From NCBI RefSeq assembly GCF_030272615.1, contig NC_081413.1, positions 560,205,945 through 560,269,944 of the forward strand: a stretch of 64,000 nucleotides of DNA, written 5' to 3'. How positions within the stretch are numbered: position 1 is the first letter of the stretch; each line of letters starts with the position of its first letter. This DNA is from Cryptomeria japonica (lineage: Eukaryota > Streptophyta > Pinopsida > Cupressales > Cupressaceae). The position numbers were made by a program, and so were the translations under genes. Shown here one piece after another: positions 46,201 through 57,425 of this stretch. Under the pieces are notes generated by a model, which was not told the origin of the DNA, made no database searches, and saw nothing but the letters and a program-made list of their open reading frames with translations.

Positions 46201-47827
46201 AATCCAAGCATATACCTTTACAATCAAACACAAAAAGGGAGTTGCAAACAAGGTGGCAGATGCCTTGAGTAGAAGATCCTTGACAGTGCAAGAGGTGAAG
46301 TTGCAAAGTGTGGGGATTGACTCCTTGAAAGGTATGTATGAAGGTGATGAAGACTTTCATGAAATTTATAAAGTTTGTTCTGATTTTTCTGAAGCATACC
46401 ATGTTGAATATGCTGATTACTTGATCCAAGATGGTTTATTGTTCAAAGGACATCAACTATGCATTCCTAGGTGTTCAATGAGGGAGAACATTGTGAAAGA
46501 AAAACATTGTGGAAGCATGAGTGGACATTTTGGTTTGGATAAAACTCTTGAGCAGGTACGAAGACATTATTATTGGCCTAAAATGCAGGTTGATGTGAGA
46601 AGATTTGTAGAGACTTGCAGCATTTGTCAAAAGGCTAAGGGTACTTCCACCAATGCTGGTTTGTATCAACCATTACCCATACCTACAAGGCCTTGGGAAA
46701 GTTGTAGTATGGATTTTGTAATGGGGCTGCCTAGGACTCAAAAGGGATTTGATAGCATCTTTGTTGTTGTTGATAGGTTCAGTAAGATGGCACATTTCTT
46801 GCCATGTAAGAGCACAAGTGATGCAACCTATGTAGCAAATTTGTTTTTCAAAGAGATTGTGAGGATTCACGGACTTCCTCTAACAATTGTGTCTGACAGA
46901 GATGTGAAATTCATTGGCCACTTTTGGAGAACCTTATGGAAGAGGTTGGGAACAAACTTGAACTTTAGTTCAGCCTACCATCCACAAACAGATGGGCAAA
47001 CTGAAGTTGTGAATAGGTCCTTGGGAAACCTATTAAGATGTTTGACAAAGCAATATGGAGAGAAGTGGGATGTTGTACTTCCACAAGCTGAATTTGCATT
47101 CAATGACTCTGTGAATAGGAGTACAGGAAGGAGTCCATTTCAGATTGTGTATGGGCAAAATCCAAGAGGCATCTTGGAGTTGAGAGACCTTCCACATGAT
47201 GGGCAAATAAGTGCTCATGGAGAGCAATTTGCTGATAGCATGAAGGAGATCCATGATCAAGTACGGTTGGCACTTGAAAAGAGCTCTCAAAAGTACAAGG
47301 AGATTGCTGATAAGAAGAGGAGAGATGTACAATTTCAGATTGGTGATATGGTGTGGGTGTATTTGAGGAAGGAAAGATTACCAAAGGGGAAGCATACTAA
47401 GTTACTCATGAAGAAAGTGGGTCCTTGCAAAGTGTTGAAGAAGCATGGGTTGAATGCCTATGAGATTGCTCTTCCTCCTAATCTTGGTATTTCTCCTATT
47501 TTCAATGTATGTGATCTAACACCATATAAAGGTAATGTTGTTGCAGGTATGGACTTTCAGATTGAAGAAGTTCAAGAGGATATGGCTGCCATACCTCATC
47601 ATGCACCAAAGAAACTTGAGAAAATCATTGATGAGAAAGTCATCAAGAAGACCAGAAACAAAGAGTACAAACAATACCTTGTGAAATGGGTAGGAAAACC
47701 TGTTGAAGAGGCTGTATGGATGGATGAGGCAGAGATTCTGAAGCATGGTACTTCATTGGACCAACTTATCTCATGTGGAAATGAGATCAGCCCACCCTGG
47801 GAGTATGGTGCAGGGGCACAAGACTAA
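43205..47827 (+). CDS. Chromovirus gag-protease-RT-RNase H-integrase-chromodomain polyprotein, intact
   Basis: An uninterrupted 1540-codon frame from ATG 43205; a longer version would need a non-ATG start at 43193. Counting from that upstream codon, the domains are: gag with the WW(N)F and LHKRRMSLRQ regions (about 80-250), an RG/GS-rich stretch (258-320), CCHC knuckle CYRCHQMGHVASKC (325-338), protease DSGST (414-418), RT with YLDD at 767-770, RNase H acidic residues D918, E955 and D980, integrase H1105/H1112/C1142/C1145, and catalytic D1174, D1235, E1271 (exact D35E spacing). A C-terminal chromodomain (about 1474-1516, YLVKWVGKPVEEAVWMDEAE) follows. The chromodomain is known to direct integration toward modified histones. 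The stop codon lies inside the start of the 3' LTR. All catalytic motifs look intact. Confidence 0.95.
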   Translation: MTNAQIVKFLKDQNLVHKIDSLQKEVDRLNGELRKKSGGNFDFVEEGSDEEPLEQDKEEEVPADQRLLVKTLKAMERRTMDVRLDLPSYDGNLNPDAVVDWIDALTSFFECEDIPENQRVKIAKSKLKGPALTWWNFTQDDRVKEKKNPVTTWKKMVALIRDAYVPDDYEVQLHKRRMSLRQKEMSVSDYTQEFHKLVMKSKVVEPECVKLARYLQGLRITIQDELSLSSPPTVQKCFQLALKVEEKLKRKSDQSGRGRGQKDFGNRGRNMSQGRGQGSKDLGESSQGNEQGEGSSRGSFRGKRGSFRGRGSGRGLEGIKCYRCHQMGHVASKCPEKANKQGERRANLVRDEDTHSVHSHGSFVQPEQGEIMMMRRTLIKAPSPLEPPQRKALFRTTCRSGDKVCSVMIDSGSTDNLLSIEAVEKLKLKRIKHPRPYKVSWLTKGQQTIIEEQAWVEFSIGKYKDKVLCDIVPMDACHLLLGRPWQYDMKSRHDGEKNTYTIWYKGEKVTLLPLPDNGEEAKDSKIMFVGEKEFLECLKEEDTPCYALVVLPKQEEKKVHKKKEESRRIGPKEVADLLETYKDIVTKELPDSLPPIREISHNIDLIPGATLPNKAAYKLTPQQNEEMARQIQELLDKGLISKSMSPCAVPAVLAPKKEGTWRLCIDSRAINRITIRYRFPMPRIEDLLDHLGGARWYSKVDLKSGYHQIRIRAGDEWKTTFKTNEGLYEWRVMPFGLSNAPSTFMRLMNEVLKPFLGKFVIVYLDDILIFSKNRDEHVQHLNLVLKRLQEAKLLINIDKCLFMQEELVYLGFIVSGGSVKMDPEKVESILNWPSPRSMTEVRSFHGLASFYRKFIRGFSQVCAPILDTIKGGQKCKFVWTKEAEEAFQSLKQKVAKQPILAFPDFQKVFTIECDASNVAIGAVLSQEGRPIAFFSEKLNEAKRKYSSYDLEMYALVQALKKWRHYLLPKEFVVFTDNQALSFLNSQEKLSHKHMKWVESIQAYTFTIKHKKGVANKVADALSRRSLTVQEVKLQSVGIDSLKGMYEGDEDFHEIYKVCSDFSEAYHVEYADYLIQDGLLFKGHQLCIPRCSMRENIVKEKHCGSMSGHFGLDKTLEQVRRHYYWPKMQVDVRRFVETCSICQKAKGTSTNAGLYQPLPIPTRPWESCSMDFVMGLPRTQKGFDSIFVVVDRFSKMAHFLPCKSTSDATYVANLFFKEIVRIHGLPLTIVSDRDVKFIGHFWRTLWKRLGTNLNFSSAYHPQTDGQTEVVNRSLGNLLRCLTKQYGEKWDVVLPQAEFAFNDSVNRSTGRSPFQIVYGQNPRGILELRDLPHDGQISAHGEQFADSMKEIHDQVRLALEKSSQKYKEIADKKRRDVQFQIGDMVWVYLRKERLPKGKHTKLLMKKVGPCKVLKKHGLNAYEIALPPNLGISPIFNVCDLTPYKGNVVAGMDFQIEEVQEDMAAIPHHAPKKLEKIIDEKVIKKTRNKEYKQYLVKWVGKPVEEAVWMDEAEILKHGTSLDQLISCGNEISPPWEYGAGAQD

Positions 47828-49327
47828 AATTAATCATTTCTTCTTCAATGAATTTCATGTTTTGTTTCAAGGTGTTGTAAGGGACCTTAGAATCCCATTT
47901 TCATGTTTATTTTGGATAATAAAGTCCTCATAGTCCATTTTTGTAAGGCCTAGTGGCCTAGGGTGCTTTATAAACTCTATGGTCAACTATGGTCAAAAGG
48001 ACTTAGGATGTGTGGATTTAGTGATTCAAGTGTATTTTGGTCTAATTAGGTCCAAAATAATATGTTTAGGCTCCTAGGTCTATGTTTGAAGATAGTTTGT
48101 TGGTAAAATACAAAATTGTCAAAAAATTGACAAATGTTGTCAATATTGGTGAACAACTTTTTGAAAAGTTGTTAAAATCAATCCCTAACATTCACAACCA
48201 CCTGATTTCGGTTGGAACATGTTGGGATGGCTATATTATGCCTCAACAAACCAATTTGGAGGTTGGTTGAAGAATAATGTGAAAGTTGATAATTTGAAGC
48301 AATAAAAATTCTGTATTTTCCTGCAAATTTGCTGCTATTTTGGTTGGTACGGGCTTGTACGATCTGAAAACTGAAAAATTCTTCCATGATGAGTTAGAGG
48401 GGTGAAATACCTTTCATTTGAGTCCAACTAGAGCATTTGAAGTGGAGAAATAAGCGAGATATCAAAGTTTTAGTGAAGACAGCCCGTGAAAGGGCATAAA
48501 CCTAGGGTTTCACATTTCTTTTCCCTTTTCTTCCATTTTAACCATGAAAAAAATCTAAAACTCGGTTGGATGGAAGATTTGGGACTGTATTTTAAGATTT
48601 TCTTTGTTTCAAACCTGGAGGAAGTGTTTGGAAAGAGCAGAAATTAAAAGAAGCCAGACATCTCTATGTGGCTGGCAATGCAAAAGTAGTAAAAAGACAC
48701 AAAAAAACCCCATAACTATTGGTGAATTGTAAACTAGTGTATAAAACCTTGGAATTTGCATTATTTTGGATTCCCATAAATTCTCAAAGTCATACTTTTC
48801 TGATATGGTGTGTAAAAATGGTACTTCCTTCATTAAGTGCTTGAATTAGTCCTTGTTGTCATCATTGAGGGTTTGGTAGAAATGTGGTTTGTTGAAGCCT
48901 TCAAGCCCTTTCCTTTTGGAAAAAGTGCTGCCCAGGGGAGTGTATTTGATGTGTGCAATAAAATCTAGGTGTCCTTTGGAGATTTTGTGTTGTAAGCCAA
49001 AAAGTTGTTTTTGGAGACTAGTGGGCCTAGAGAGCCAAATTGGGCTTGGATACCTTGGGGACTTGGAGGAGAAAACCAGAGGGTGGATTTGGATATTTTA
49101 TGATCCATTAGACCTATCAAACCTGTACAAGGCTTTGGGAAACATATAAACCTTACTTGGAGGGGAGGGAGCCATTTGAGCACTTTTTGAGCATTTTGCC
49201 TGTGGGGTTGTTAATCCATTAATGGTGACTTTTGTGAAATGTCTCAATGGGGGGTTATGGGGAAGGAAAAATATGTGTTGAGATGTTATATTTGTTCTTG
49301 TAAGGTGTGAGGTCTGGTTGGGAGAAC
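47806..49327 (+). mobile_element. 3' LTR of element 3
   Basis: Begins tggtgcagggg, overlapping the last codons of the polyprotein, after a gggagta purine stretch. Taken to end at gggagaac just before ctctt. It carries the 16 bp that the left LTR lacks. Confidence 0.75.
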
Positions 49328-49332
49328 CTCTT

Positions 49333-49525
49333 TTCCCAAAGGGGTAGTGTTGCCTATTGAGCAAGTGAGCAATTTGGGTTTTTCCAAGTTGTGTAGACCA
49401 TACCTCTACATCACTCTTCTTCCAACAAAGTTCAAATTTTTTAATCAGTATTTTCTTAAATTTTGCATTAATCAATTTTGTAAGCTTTGTTCCAAAATTC
49501 AAAATTCAAAATTTCGCTCTAGTGC
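49333..49525 (+). other. Leader of element 1, part 2
   Basis: Resumes the element 1 leader after element 3 and runs to the gag start. The last part (caaaattcaaaatttcgctctagtgcatgag) matches the bases before gag in element 2. Confidence 0.6.
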
Positions 49526-52500
49526 ATGAGTTTTACTACTATTAGTCCTATCTATCCTATCCCTGTGAGACGAAGCATTAGAATTAAGACCTCCAAAGGT
49601 TTAATTATTGTGGAGATGGAGCCTAATTTGGGTGACTTCTTTAATGAGGATCATGCTACTTCTTCCCATCTTTATCATGTGCCTATTCACCCCATTGATG
49701 AATCCCATGATGAAGAAGAAAGATTTAACTAGGGTCTCTATAGATCAACTTTCCACATTGGACAATCAATTTTATATCTTTCAACAATGGATGTCCCAAG
49801 AATACCCTAATAGTGAAGCTCTTCCATTAATTGAAGGTCTTACACACGTGATTCAAAGTGATAAGAATGGAATTGATATATTGCATGACATTGCACATAT
49901 TGTTGATTCTAATGTCATGCCTATTAAGAGTTGTGCCGAAACCCTAGGTTATTCACAACCTTCAACACAAGTCAATCCTTCAATTCCTTTGACTACTCTT
50001 ATGACTAGAATTCCTACTTTTACCTCCAACATCATGACTACATCAACTTGAAATGTCCTTCCTATAGCCATTGGTCATGGGGGAAATCCCTCTTCTTCAT
50101 TTAATCCTCCATATTTACCTATGTCTTCCATAAGTATTCATATTATTCCTCAACCAATCAATATGACACAAGGGGGCAATTCCTTTAACAACTTTGTTCC
50201 TCCTTTAAGTGTCCCTTTTCCTACCCAATCATCACCTATGCCTACTTATCATAATGTCCCACCACCTTATTCTTAGTCCATGCATTCTTTCAATAACATC
50301 ACACCACCTTATCAATCAACTATGTCTAACATCCATTCTTCTACCGAAGCGACAATTAACAATCTTGCTCAAACCGTGTCTTCCTTACAACAAAAAATTG
50401 CTTCTATGAGTCAATCCAAGTTTAGTGTGCCCACCTTTGATGTTGCGAACCCACTTTCTCTTGATATTGTTAGAGTCGTTCCACCTAAACATGTTGAGAT
50501 CCATCAATTAGAACTCTACAATGGAAAAGATGATCCTCTTACGCATGTCAAAACATTCCAAACCTTGTGTACCGATTTTGCTTATGATCAAAGATTGCTT
50601 GCAAAATTGTTTACAAGAACACTAAGAGATAAGGATTTACAATGGTATTTCTCTTTTCCTTCTTATTTTATCACTTATTTTCAACAATTGGCAAATACTT
50701 TCATCCAACAATTTCAAAACAACATTGGTCCTAAAATCACTTTGACTGATTTAATGCATTGTAAGCAAGGTGTTAAAGAAAAAGTGACTGATTTCATTGG
50801 TAGATATAAGCATTTGTGTGCTCAAATTTCTTTTCATGTACCTAATAATGATATACAAAGAATTTTTATATCTAATTTACAAAAATATATCAGGGAAAAG
50901 ATTCTTTTGTCTGATTTTACTTCCTTTCTGGAATTGTGTGCAACACTCCACAATTATCAATTGGTTGTGAGTCAAATGGAGAAATCCACTCCTATGGCTC
51001 TGAGAGATAAGGGAGAGAGTGTTCAACAACCATTTGCGAAGTTCAAACCAACAAAAAGCTTCATCAAGTTCAATGATACAATCAACAACCATAATGTGAA
51101 TGCTACAACAGGTGTGCCTTCTATTTCTAAATTTTTCCAAAGAGAAAGACAATTTACTTCTTTGAATGAATCTTTACATAGTATTATGTCTTAGTTGTTG
51201 CACATAAATGTTATCAAATTTCCTCCTATGAAACCAGTTGGTCCTTGTAAACTTGCATCCCCTTATTTTGATAATAATTCATTTTGTCAATTTCATCATC
51301 AGCCTGGTCATGATACTGAGAAATGTTTCGCATTGAACAATAAGATTCAAGACTTGATTGATAATAATACTATATCTGTGGAAGGTGTGAATGATAAAGG
51401 TAATAAATCAATAGCTCCTCCTAATCAGAATCTTAAGATTTTCATTGATCCCTTGCATTCTCATACCTCTAATGTTATTGAGATTGTGCCTAATTCTTTC
51501 TCTTTTGAAGAATTCACCTCTATGGCTCCGAACTTGGTTAATATGGTAGAAACACAAGATACACCTAAGGATCTTTGTATTACATTTGACCCTAGCAAGA
51601 CCAGTAGAGCACCCAATGGACCTTTATACATAGTTGCTAAGGTTAAGGATATCCCTTGTCGTGGTGCCCTTATTGATCCCTCTTGCATGTTTAATATCAT
51701 AACTGAAGAGTATCTTTTTACTTTACGATTGCATAAACCAATAAATGATGCTTCTAATGTGGTTGTGAAGTTATTTGATGGATTCTCTTGTCCTACCATT
51801 GGCTCTATCACCCTTCCTGTTGAAGTTCATACTAAATCGATTGATGTTGACTTTGTTATCATACCCTCTTTTGAGCAATTCCGTGTGAAGTTGGGCTATC
51901 CTTGGCTATTGGGCTATCCTTGGCTATCTTCCATGAAGGCTATTGCTTCTCCAATCCACAAGTGTCTGAAATTTCCTCACCATAGAGAAATCGTAACCAT
52001 GAACCATAGCTTATTTCGTCCATCTGAAAGAAGCCACGGTGTTCCTATTGATTTATTTTGGCCTAAACAATTTCAATCTCTTCCATCAATGAGTGATGCT
52101 CTTTTTCAATCTTATAAAAAATGGAAGAAAGATATGATCTTATCCTTAAGTCAACCTAGATCCCCAACACTTGACATTCCTATTATTATTCAAGATGAGG
52201 TTCTTCCCCTCACAGATAGAACTAATCTCCCTCCCAAGGAAGATCATCAACCTATTCCTATGGATGTGAATATACCTTCTCCTAAGAAGAACAACAATAT
52301 TCCTCCTAAGGTTAGAGCTATACCTCCTCCTCATGATGGACCCGATCTTCTTCCTACACCTACCATTCCTCCTTTTTATGGCGCAGTTTCACCTCCTTCC
52401 TCTTATCGAGAGAAGAGGCCTGCTTCTCCTCTCGTTTAACCAAAAAGACCTCAACCTTCAACTATCAAGGAGAGAAACATTCCTACTTTCTCAAGTGTTC

Positions 52501-53084
52501 CTCCTCCTTCTCAGCCTTCAACTAAGACTCACTGATATCGTTGTGCGAGAGAACGCCGACGAAGACACCGTGTTCGAGCTCGTGAAGCTATCCCTCAAAA
52601 AACTCAATCTCCTCAAACTCCGACAGTTGACATGACTCCCTTTTCTCCTAAGCAAGATGTTCAACCTACATCTCCAAATCATAAGTTGCACAAAATATGT
52701 GATGGTTTTACTCCTATTCGTGTTCTTGCTCCTCTTTCTCTAAACTTTGATGAACAAATGGGTGAAAGTGTTATTCATGATGACAATACAACTCCTAATG
52801 CTTCTGATAGTGAGCATGAGTATGTTGATGTAGACAAGCATTTATCAGCTAAATTTTCACAAACCCTAATCCTAGCTCCTATGATTGAACAAAGTGACTT
52901 AAAACATGAGCATAGTCCTTGTTTGGATCTTGTGATAGCTCCATCTGTTGTGCTCAATATCGCTCCTCTAGCATGTTTCTCGCCTTCCCGAAATAGTGAT
53001 CAACAAGATCAGGAGGCGGATGTTGTGAACCCTGTTCTTTTATTGTTCCCTAAATGTCTACTTAGGGACAATGCAAAGCATTGA
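49526..53084 (+). pseudogene. Element 1 gag with degenerate protease-like domain and proline-rich tail, broken
   Basis: Starts MSFTTISPIYPIPVRRSIRI at 49526. A frame change near 49,730 is followed by one frame to 53,084 broken only by stops (near 50,049, 50,275, 51,192, 52,437 and 52,530). The gag domain lies at about 50,490-50,960 (HQLELYNGKDDPLTHVKTFQ). A knuckle-like CQFHHQPGHDTEKCFALNNK lies at about 51,285-51,345. The protease-like segment GALIDPSCMFNIITEEYLF is at about 51,660-51,720. An 18-bp tandem duplication (51891-51926) repeats the LGYPWL segment. A proline-rich tail and an acidic tail (NASDSEHEYVDVDKHL) end with SPCLDLVIAPSVVL. The domain order is the same as in element 2; as there, D-P-S stands where an active protease has D-T/S-G. 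Confidence 0.85.
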
Positions 53085-53307
53085 GATCTTTTCTTGGTCT
53101 CTTTCATGTTGATTCAAAAGATATCCTCTCTTCCCTTTCTTCTAAGGTAGTGTCCTTCTTTGGGGAATGAAGATTATTATATGCACATATACACATATGA
53201 TATACATGAGTTATCATACAACATACTGACCCCGTGGAAAGTAAAAATACCTCATACCTTATGTTTTGTGTTCATTATCCTTGGGTTTATTCCTCGATTG
53301 GGGGTTA
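53085..53307 (+). other. 3' untranslated region of element 1, part 1
   Basis: Matches the element 2 3' untranslated region (atatacatga...tatcata...catactgacccc and ttatccttgggttta). It ends in ggtta (53303-53307), the left target duplication of the solo LTR. Confidence 0.6.
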
Positions 53308-54654
53308 TGATAATATGATGAAACTATAAAGATCTGGTCAACTACTAAGAGGGGGGGGTGAATCAGTAGATAAAAACTAAACTAAACTTTGAACTCTGAA
53401 TCAACTCATAAAGTATACTGGTTTAGATACTTAGACAAATCTGCAACTGCACTGTTAAACTTTACCGGCTGTCCTAATACTCAGTGACATAATGCAACAA
53501 ATCTTGAAACTTAATTACCATTTGACAAAACCCTAAACCACTTCACTAATACCAGTGAAAAAAAATGTTTTAGATCATTTTCGGTCATTCAAATATATCT
53601 ATGTCAAAAACACATCCACAAAATCATTCACCACTTGACACAATGATTTTTCACGTGGAAACCCAAATGAGAAAAACCACGGTGGGGATGAATACCCACA
53701 AGTATTTTGAACTCTTCTGAAGTTCGCCTTGTTAGGAGTCAAGCCTTGTTAGAAGCTTATACAATAATGTCCTATTAGGAATGGATCCGGTTAAGGACCA
53801 CCTGGTTAAGGGATTGACTACAAATACCATGTTAAAGGCAATACCCTGTTAAAGGTAACCTCGGCGGAGTATTTCAAATCCAAGGTAATGGATCACATCA
53901 TTAGAGGATTTCAACAACAAGCATGTTAAAGCTTACCTGGTTAAGGGATTTAACTGTTGTAATGGTTAGAGAACAACGAGTTCTTGACTAATTTAGAAAT
54001 AGCACTTCCTTGTTGAATCAAATCCTGTACAACTCCTATCTACCTTCACAACATTCTGCAGACACACCTCCTGGTTCGGCAACAATCACTTTCACACTTA
54101 ACCAAATTGCCAATACTTCATTGAAACAAATCATCAACCTTATAAGAAAATACATTAGGTTGGTAACACAACACAAACCTTACAAATCTCATAGAGATTA
54201 CAAGCATATCGGTTCAATCTTGACCATTAGATTACATACAATCAACTTCACATTCTTCTAGGCATCTACAACCACTCTTGGATCACCGCACTTTGAATCG
54301 GTAACTCATCATGCGTTTGTCACTTAATACTATGCAATTGATCATTCCCAAGATAAATGGTTATCTCTTACGTGCGAAATCCATTTCAAAAATCATCACG
54401 TGCAACATGCTTACATGGCATCTTCATCATTGATCGTCATTCGATCATAGACCATCACAATCGATCTCCAAGCTCCATCGGTTAGGTTTTTGCTTCTCAA
54501 CTGGTTAGGGTTACTGGTTGATCTTCATTGCATCAACATCGGTTGCTTTACTACATCAATACCAGTAGCAATACTTGCTTCATTACCAGTTGCTATTGAC
54601 ATCAATGACAAAACTTCCAAACTTCTTCAATGCAATCTTCATGCAATGCCAATA
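53308..54654 (-). mobile_element. Copia solo LTR in the element 1 3' region
   Basis: Starts tgataatatg, has ctaagagggggggg..tgaatcagtag near 53,345-53,370 and the acgtggaaacccaaatg motif at 53653-53680, and ends gccaata, a decayed ccaaca. Flanks are ggtta and ggcta (54655-54659). The equivalent uninterrupted site in element 2 reads ggggctaaa, which supports these boundaries. Related to the LTRs of the 15558-23379 Copia, with the same gttaggag/gttaaggg ladder. Confidence 0.75.
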
Positions 54655-55071
54655 GGCTAAAACCTCGCAATAGCGTGCTTCCTCTCTTCTCTCTCTTTTG
54701 GGTGTACCCTACCTTAAAAAAATCATTCCCGATATGGCGTGTGTGATCACTTTAACATGGGGGCATACACTGCGCTCATATTTTCCTTCTTGATACTTAA
54801 AATTACTTAGTGAACTTTGTTTTGCTTTGTAATCTTTGGTATCCTTGCTTTCATGACTCATAGTAAGGGGAACTTTGCTACTTGCAGTCATGGTTCTCCC
54901 CTTCTCTATCTTCCCTTTTACTTTGTCAATCGAAGTCGTAAGATCCCAAGTCCACAGGGAGCTTGGCACATCTTGCCTCCTTGACGTGGTAAAAGTCTTT
55001 CAATCTTGTTTCCTTGTACTTTACCGACAGTATTGGCGTACGCTCATACTCCTGCTAAAGTGGGGGCTAAA
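54655..55071 (+). other. 3' untranslated region of element 1, part 2, with polypurine tract
   Basis: Closely matches element 2 at 34,151-34,480 read on its own strand. It ends in taaagtgggggctaaa (about 55,055-55,071), the polypurine tract, immediately before the right LTR. Confidence 0.7.
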
Positions 55072-56286
55072 TGTAGTATAATAAAATTGCGACCCTATCA
55101 ATTTTTGACCACATTAGGGTCCTCACACATGCAAGATCGTATCCTCTATCCTGATCAAAGACTGCTCAACCCTCGAAATCTGCTTCTCCCTTGGCCTCCG
55201 CACCACCCTGTCTGCACTCTGCTCTAGAGAAAGGGGTAGGACAGGGGGGTGGAACCCTTGTCCTCCTAGGACAAGGGTGTGGTGCCCTTTCCCCTGCACT
55301 ATTTTGGGGTAAGACCTTTCCTAAGCATGCATTGTAGGTTGTGCGGTGAGTGGGAAACTTCCCTGATGTCAGCCTATAACGAAATTTAGTTTCATTAACC
55401 CTAATTGACAAGTATTTAAGTTGCATTTGTCCTCTCATTTGCATAAGTTGGATGAGTGGGAAGTTTACATGAGATCAAGCATTCAAGAGAATTCAAGCAT
55501 TATTTTCCAGCATTGAGCATTCTCAAGTCTCCCTTCAAGGCTAGGTGTTGCATTCAAGTCAAGGATTCAACCATTGAAGAGGAGATTGATTCCAACATTC
55601 AATTCCACACAAGAATTTCTATCAACATTGCTATCACAACCTCCCTTGAGGTGATTTACATTTCAGTCTTTCATTTACATATACTTGCAAGTATTTTCTT
55701 TCATTACTTGGTTAATTCCAAAATTGGCATTTGACCTAAAGGTAAACCCCCAATCCCAACCCATTTTTCTCTCTTTTCTGTGTGTAGGTTGCAGGTGCAC
55801 AACTATACTTTCGGATTCGGGCTCCATTTGCAAAGGTGAAAAAACCCTTTTCATTTCGTGGATTTTTCGGAGGACCGTGTACATTCCCGCCACGGTCCGG
55901 TCAAATTTTCCTCAAATTCGCAGGGCGACTTTGTCTCGACATATTACTGCCATATCCAAGTGTACAACTTCATCCTATACTCTGATCTCAAGTTATAACC
56001 AGTTCTTTGTCACTTTTACATTACATAATTCAATCAATTCCTTTCCATTTTAAATAGGAAGAGGGGGATTAGCTTATCATTCCCATTTCACTCAGAATTC
56101 TATCTTCTTCTTTGAAGGTTGAATCTAGTGAATCCTCCTCTCCTCTTCCAATGTAAATGAGTGAAAAGTGTATGAAGGGAAATCCGTAGTGAAACTCTCA
56201 TCTCTCCTTGGAGAGAAAGCACAATTTTCCTCTTGATCTCTCATTCACACATGTTTCACCCACCAATACACATTGGCCACATTACA
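55072..56286 (+). mobile_element. 3' LTR of element 1
   Basis: 1215 bp, starting tgtagtataat and ending cacattaca. Contains a perfect 8-bp stem ggaccgtg...cacggtcc with an 11-base loop at 55872-55898; the same block is decayed in the left LTR near 32,493-32,518. Confidence 0.85.
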
Positions 56287-56291
56287 CATAG

Positions 56292-57425
56292 GTGATACAA
56301 TAATCACTTGTGCCTCTGAGATACTGAAGCACCCATTTCATTGCTGCCCAATGCTCTTTACTTGAATTTGCCATGTATTATCTATTGACAACAACAACTG
56401 CATGTGAAATATCCGGTCTTATACATACCATCGCATACATCAAACTTCCTACTGCATTAACATATGATACACGAGACATATAATCCTTTTTTTCCTTAGT
56501 ACTAGGACATAAACTTGAAGAAAGCTTACAATGGGAAGCTAAAGGATATTTACAAGTTTCACATCTTGCATATTGAATCTTATGAGGATCTTCTCCATAT
56601 TTTTGCAGTGATAACTAAATCTTACCATGTTCCCTATCTCTATGTATCTCTATGCCCAAAATTTGTTTTGTTGCACCTAGATCCTTCATATCAAATGTCC
56701 TAGCCAACCAAGCCTTTAACTTATTGATTCCAACCATTCTTTTACTTGTTACAAGCATATCATCAATATATAACACCAAGATAATGAATAAGCCATTTTC
56801 CAAACTTTTAAAGTAAACACAATGGTCATGCTCACTTCTTACAAAGTCTTGGCTCACCATGAAGGAATGAAACTTCTTGTACCACTGCTTGGGTGATTGC
56901 TTCAGGCCATACAATGACTTCTTGAGTTTGCAAACAAATTTTCTATTGAGATCTTGAACAAACCCTTTTGGTTGTTGCATATATATCTGCTCATGCAAAT
57001 CTCCATGAAAAAATGTTGTTTTAACATCTAGTTGCTCTAACTCAAGGTCAAGCAATGAAACTCATGCTAATACAACCCAAATAGAAACAAGCTTAACACA
57101 TGGTGAAAAAACCTTATGAAAATCAATACCTTCTTTCTAAAAATATCCAATTGCTACCAACCTTGCTTTGTACCTTACAATTTTATCATCAACACCCTTC
57201 TTCAGTCTTTAGACCCACTTGCAACCAACACCTTTCCTACCCTTTGGAAGTTCTACCAAGTCCCATGTCTTCTTCTTCTCCAAGGCATCTGTTTCTTCTT
57301 TCATTGTTATTTTCCATTTAGCATTTTCAGTGCCATTCATTGCTGCTCGATAAAAGCTTGGTTACCCATCGTTAGATATCAAAGCAACTAATGAAACAAA
57401 ATCATCACACCTATAGAACACAATA
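56292..57425 (-). pseudogene. Reverse transcriptase part of the split Copia
   Basis: From 57,425 leftward on the minus strand: WKITMKEETDALEKKKTWDL, GVGCKWV then a stop, IVRYKARLVAIGYF, FHKVFSPCVKLVS, LEQLDVKTTFFHGDLHEQIY, VCKLKKSLYGLKQSPKQWY and VLYIDDMLVTS (the Copia YxDD-box). Then GSLMYAMVCIRPDISHAV and HWAAMKWVLQYLRGTSDYC, ending at CITYV where element 1 interrupts. The frame resumes at 31,660 with the next residues of the same conserved block. In-frame stops show decay. On its right it is cut by the next Copia LTR at 57,426. Confidence 0.9.

Larger units (their letters stand above)
41687..49327 (+). mobile_element. Element 3: very young chromodomain Gypsy (chromovirus) element
   Basis: Direct repeats 41687-43192 and 47806-49311 align with a constant offset of 6119 bp, no indels and one substitution noticed (42,680 T versus 48,799 C). 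They enclose one long open polyprotein with a chromodomain. Flanking copies of cctcttt (41681-41687 and 49327-49333) fit a target duplication in the leader of element 1. About 16 bp at the 3' end of the right repeat (gtctggttgggagaac) are missing from the left one. There gag begins 12 bp after the repeat stops, so the end of the left LTR, the primer site and the leader appear to have been deleted. Confidence 0.85.
31666..56286 (+). mobile_element. Element 1: non-autonomous Tat/Ogre-like gag-protease LTR element, with three nested insertions
   Basis: The LTRs (31666-32900 and 55072-56286) start tgtagt and end attaca. Flanks are perfect catag duplications (31661-31665 and 56287-56291), which split the old Copia's coding sequence. 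A tggtgaaccc-type primer site follows the left LTR and a taaagtgggggctaaa polypurine tract precedes the right LTR, so it is on the + strand. Removing the insertions at 32932-40714, about 41687-49332 and 53308-54659 leaves an element of roughly 7.8 kb. It encodes gag and a protease-like domain only; no RT, RNase H or integrase is found. Confidence 0.85.
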
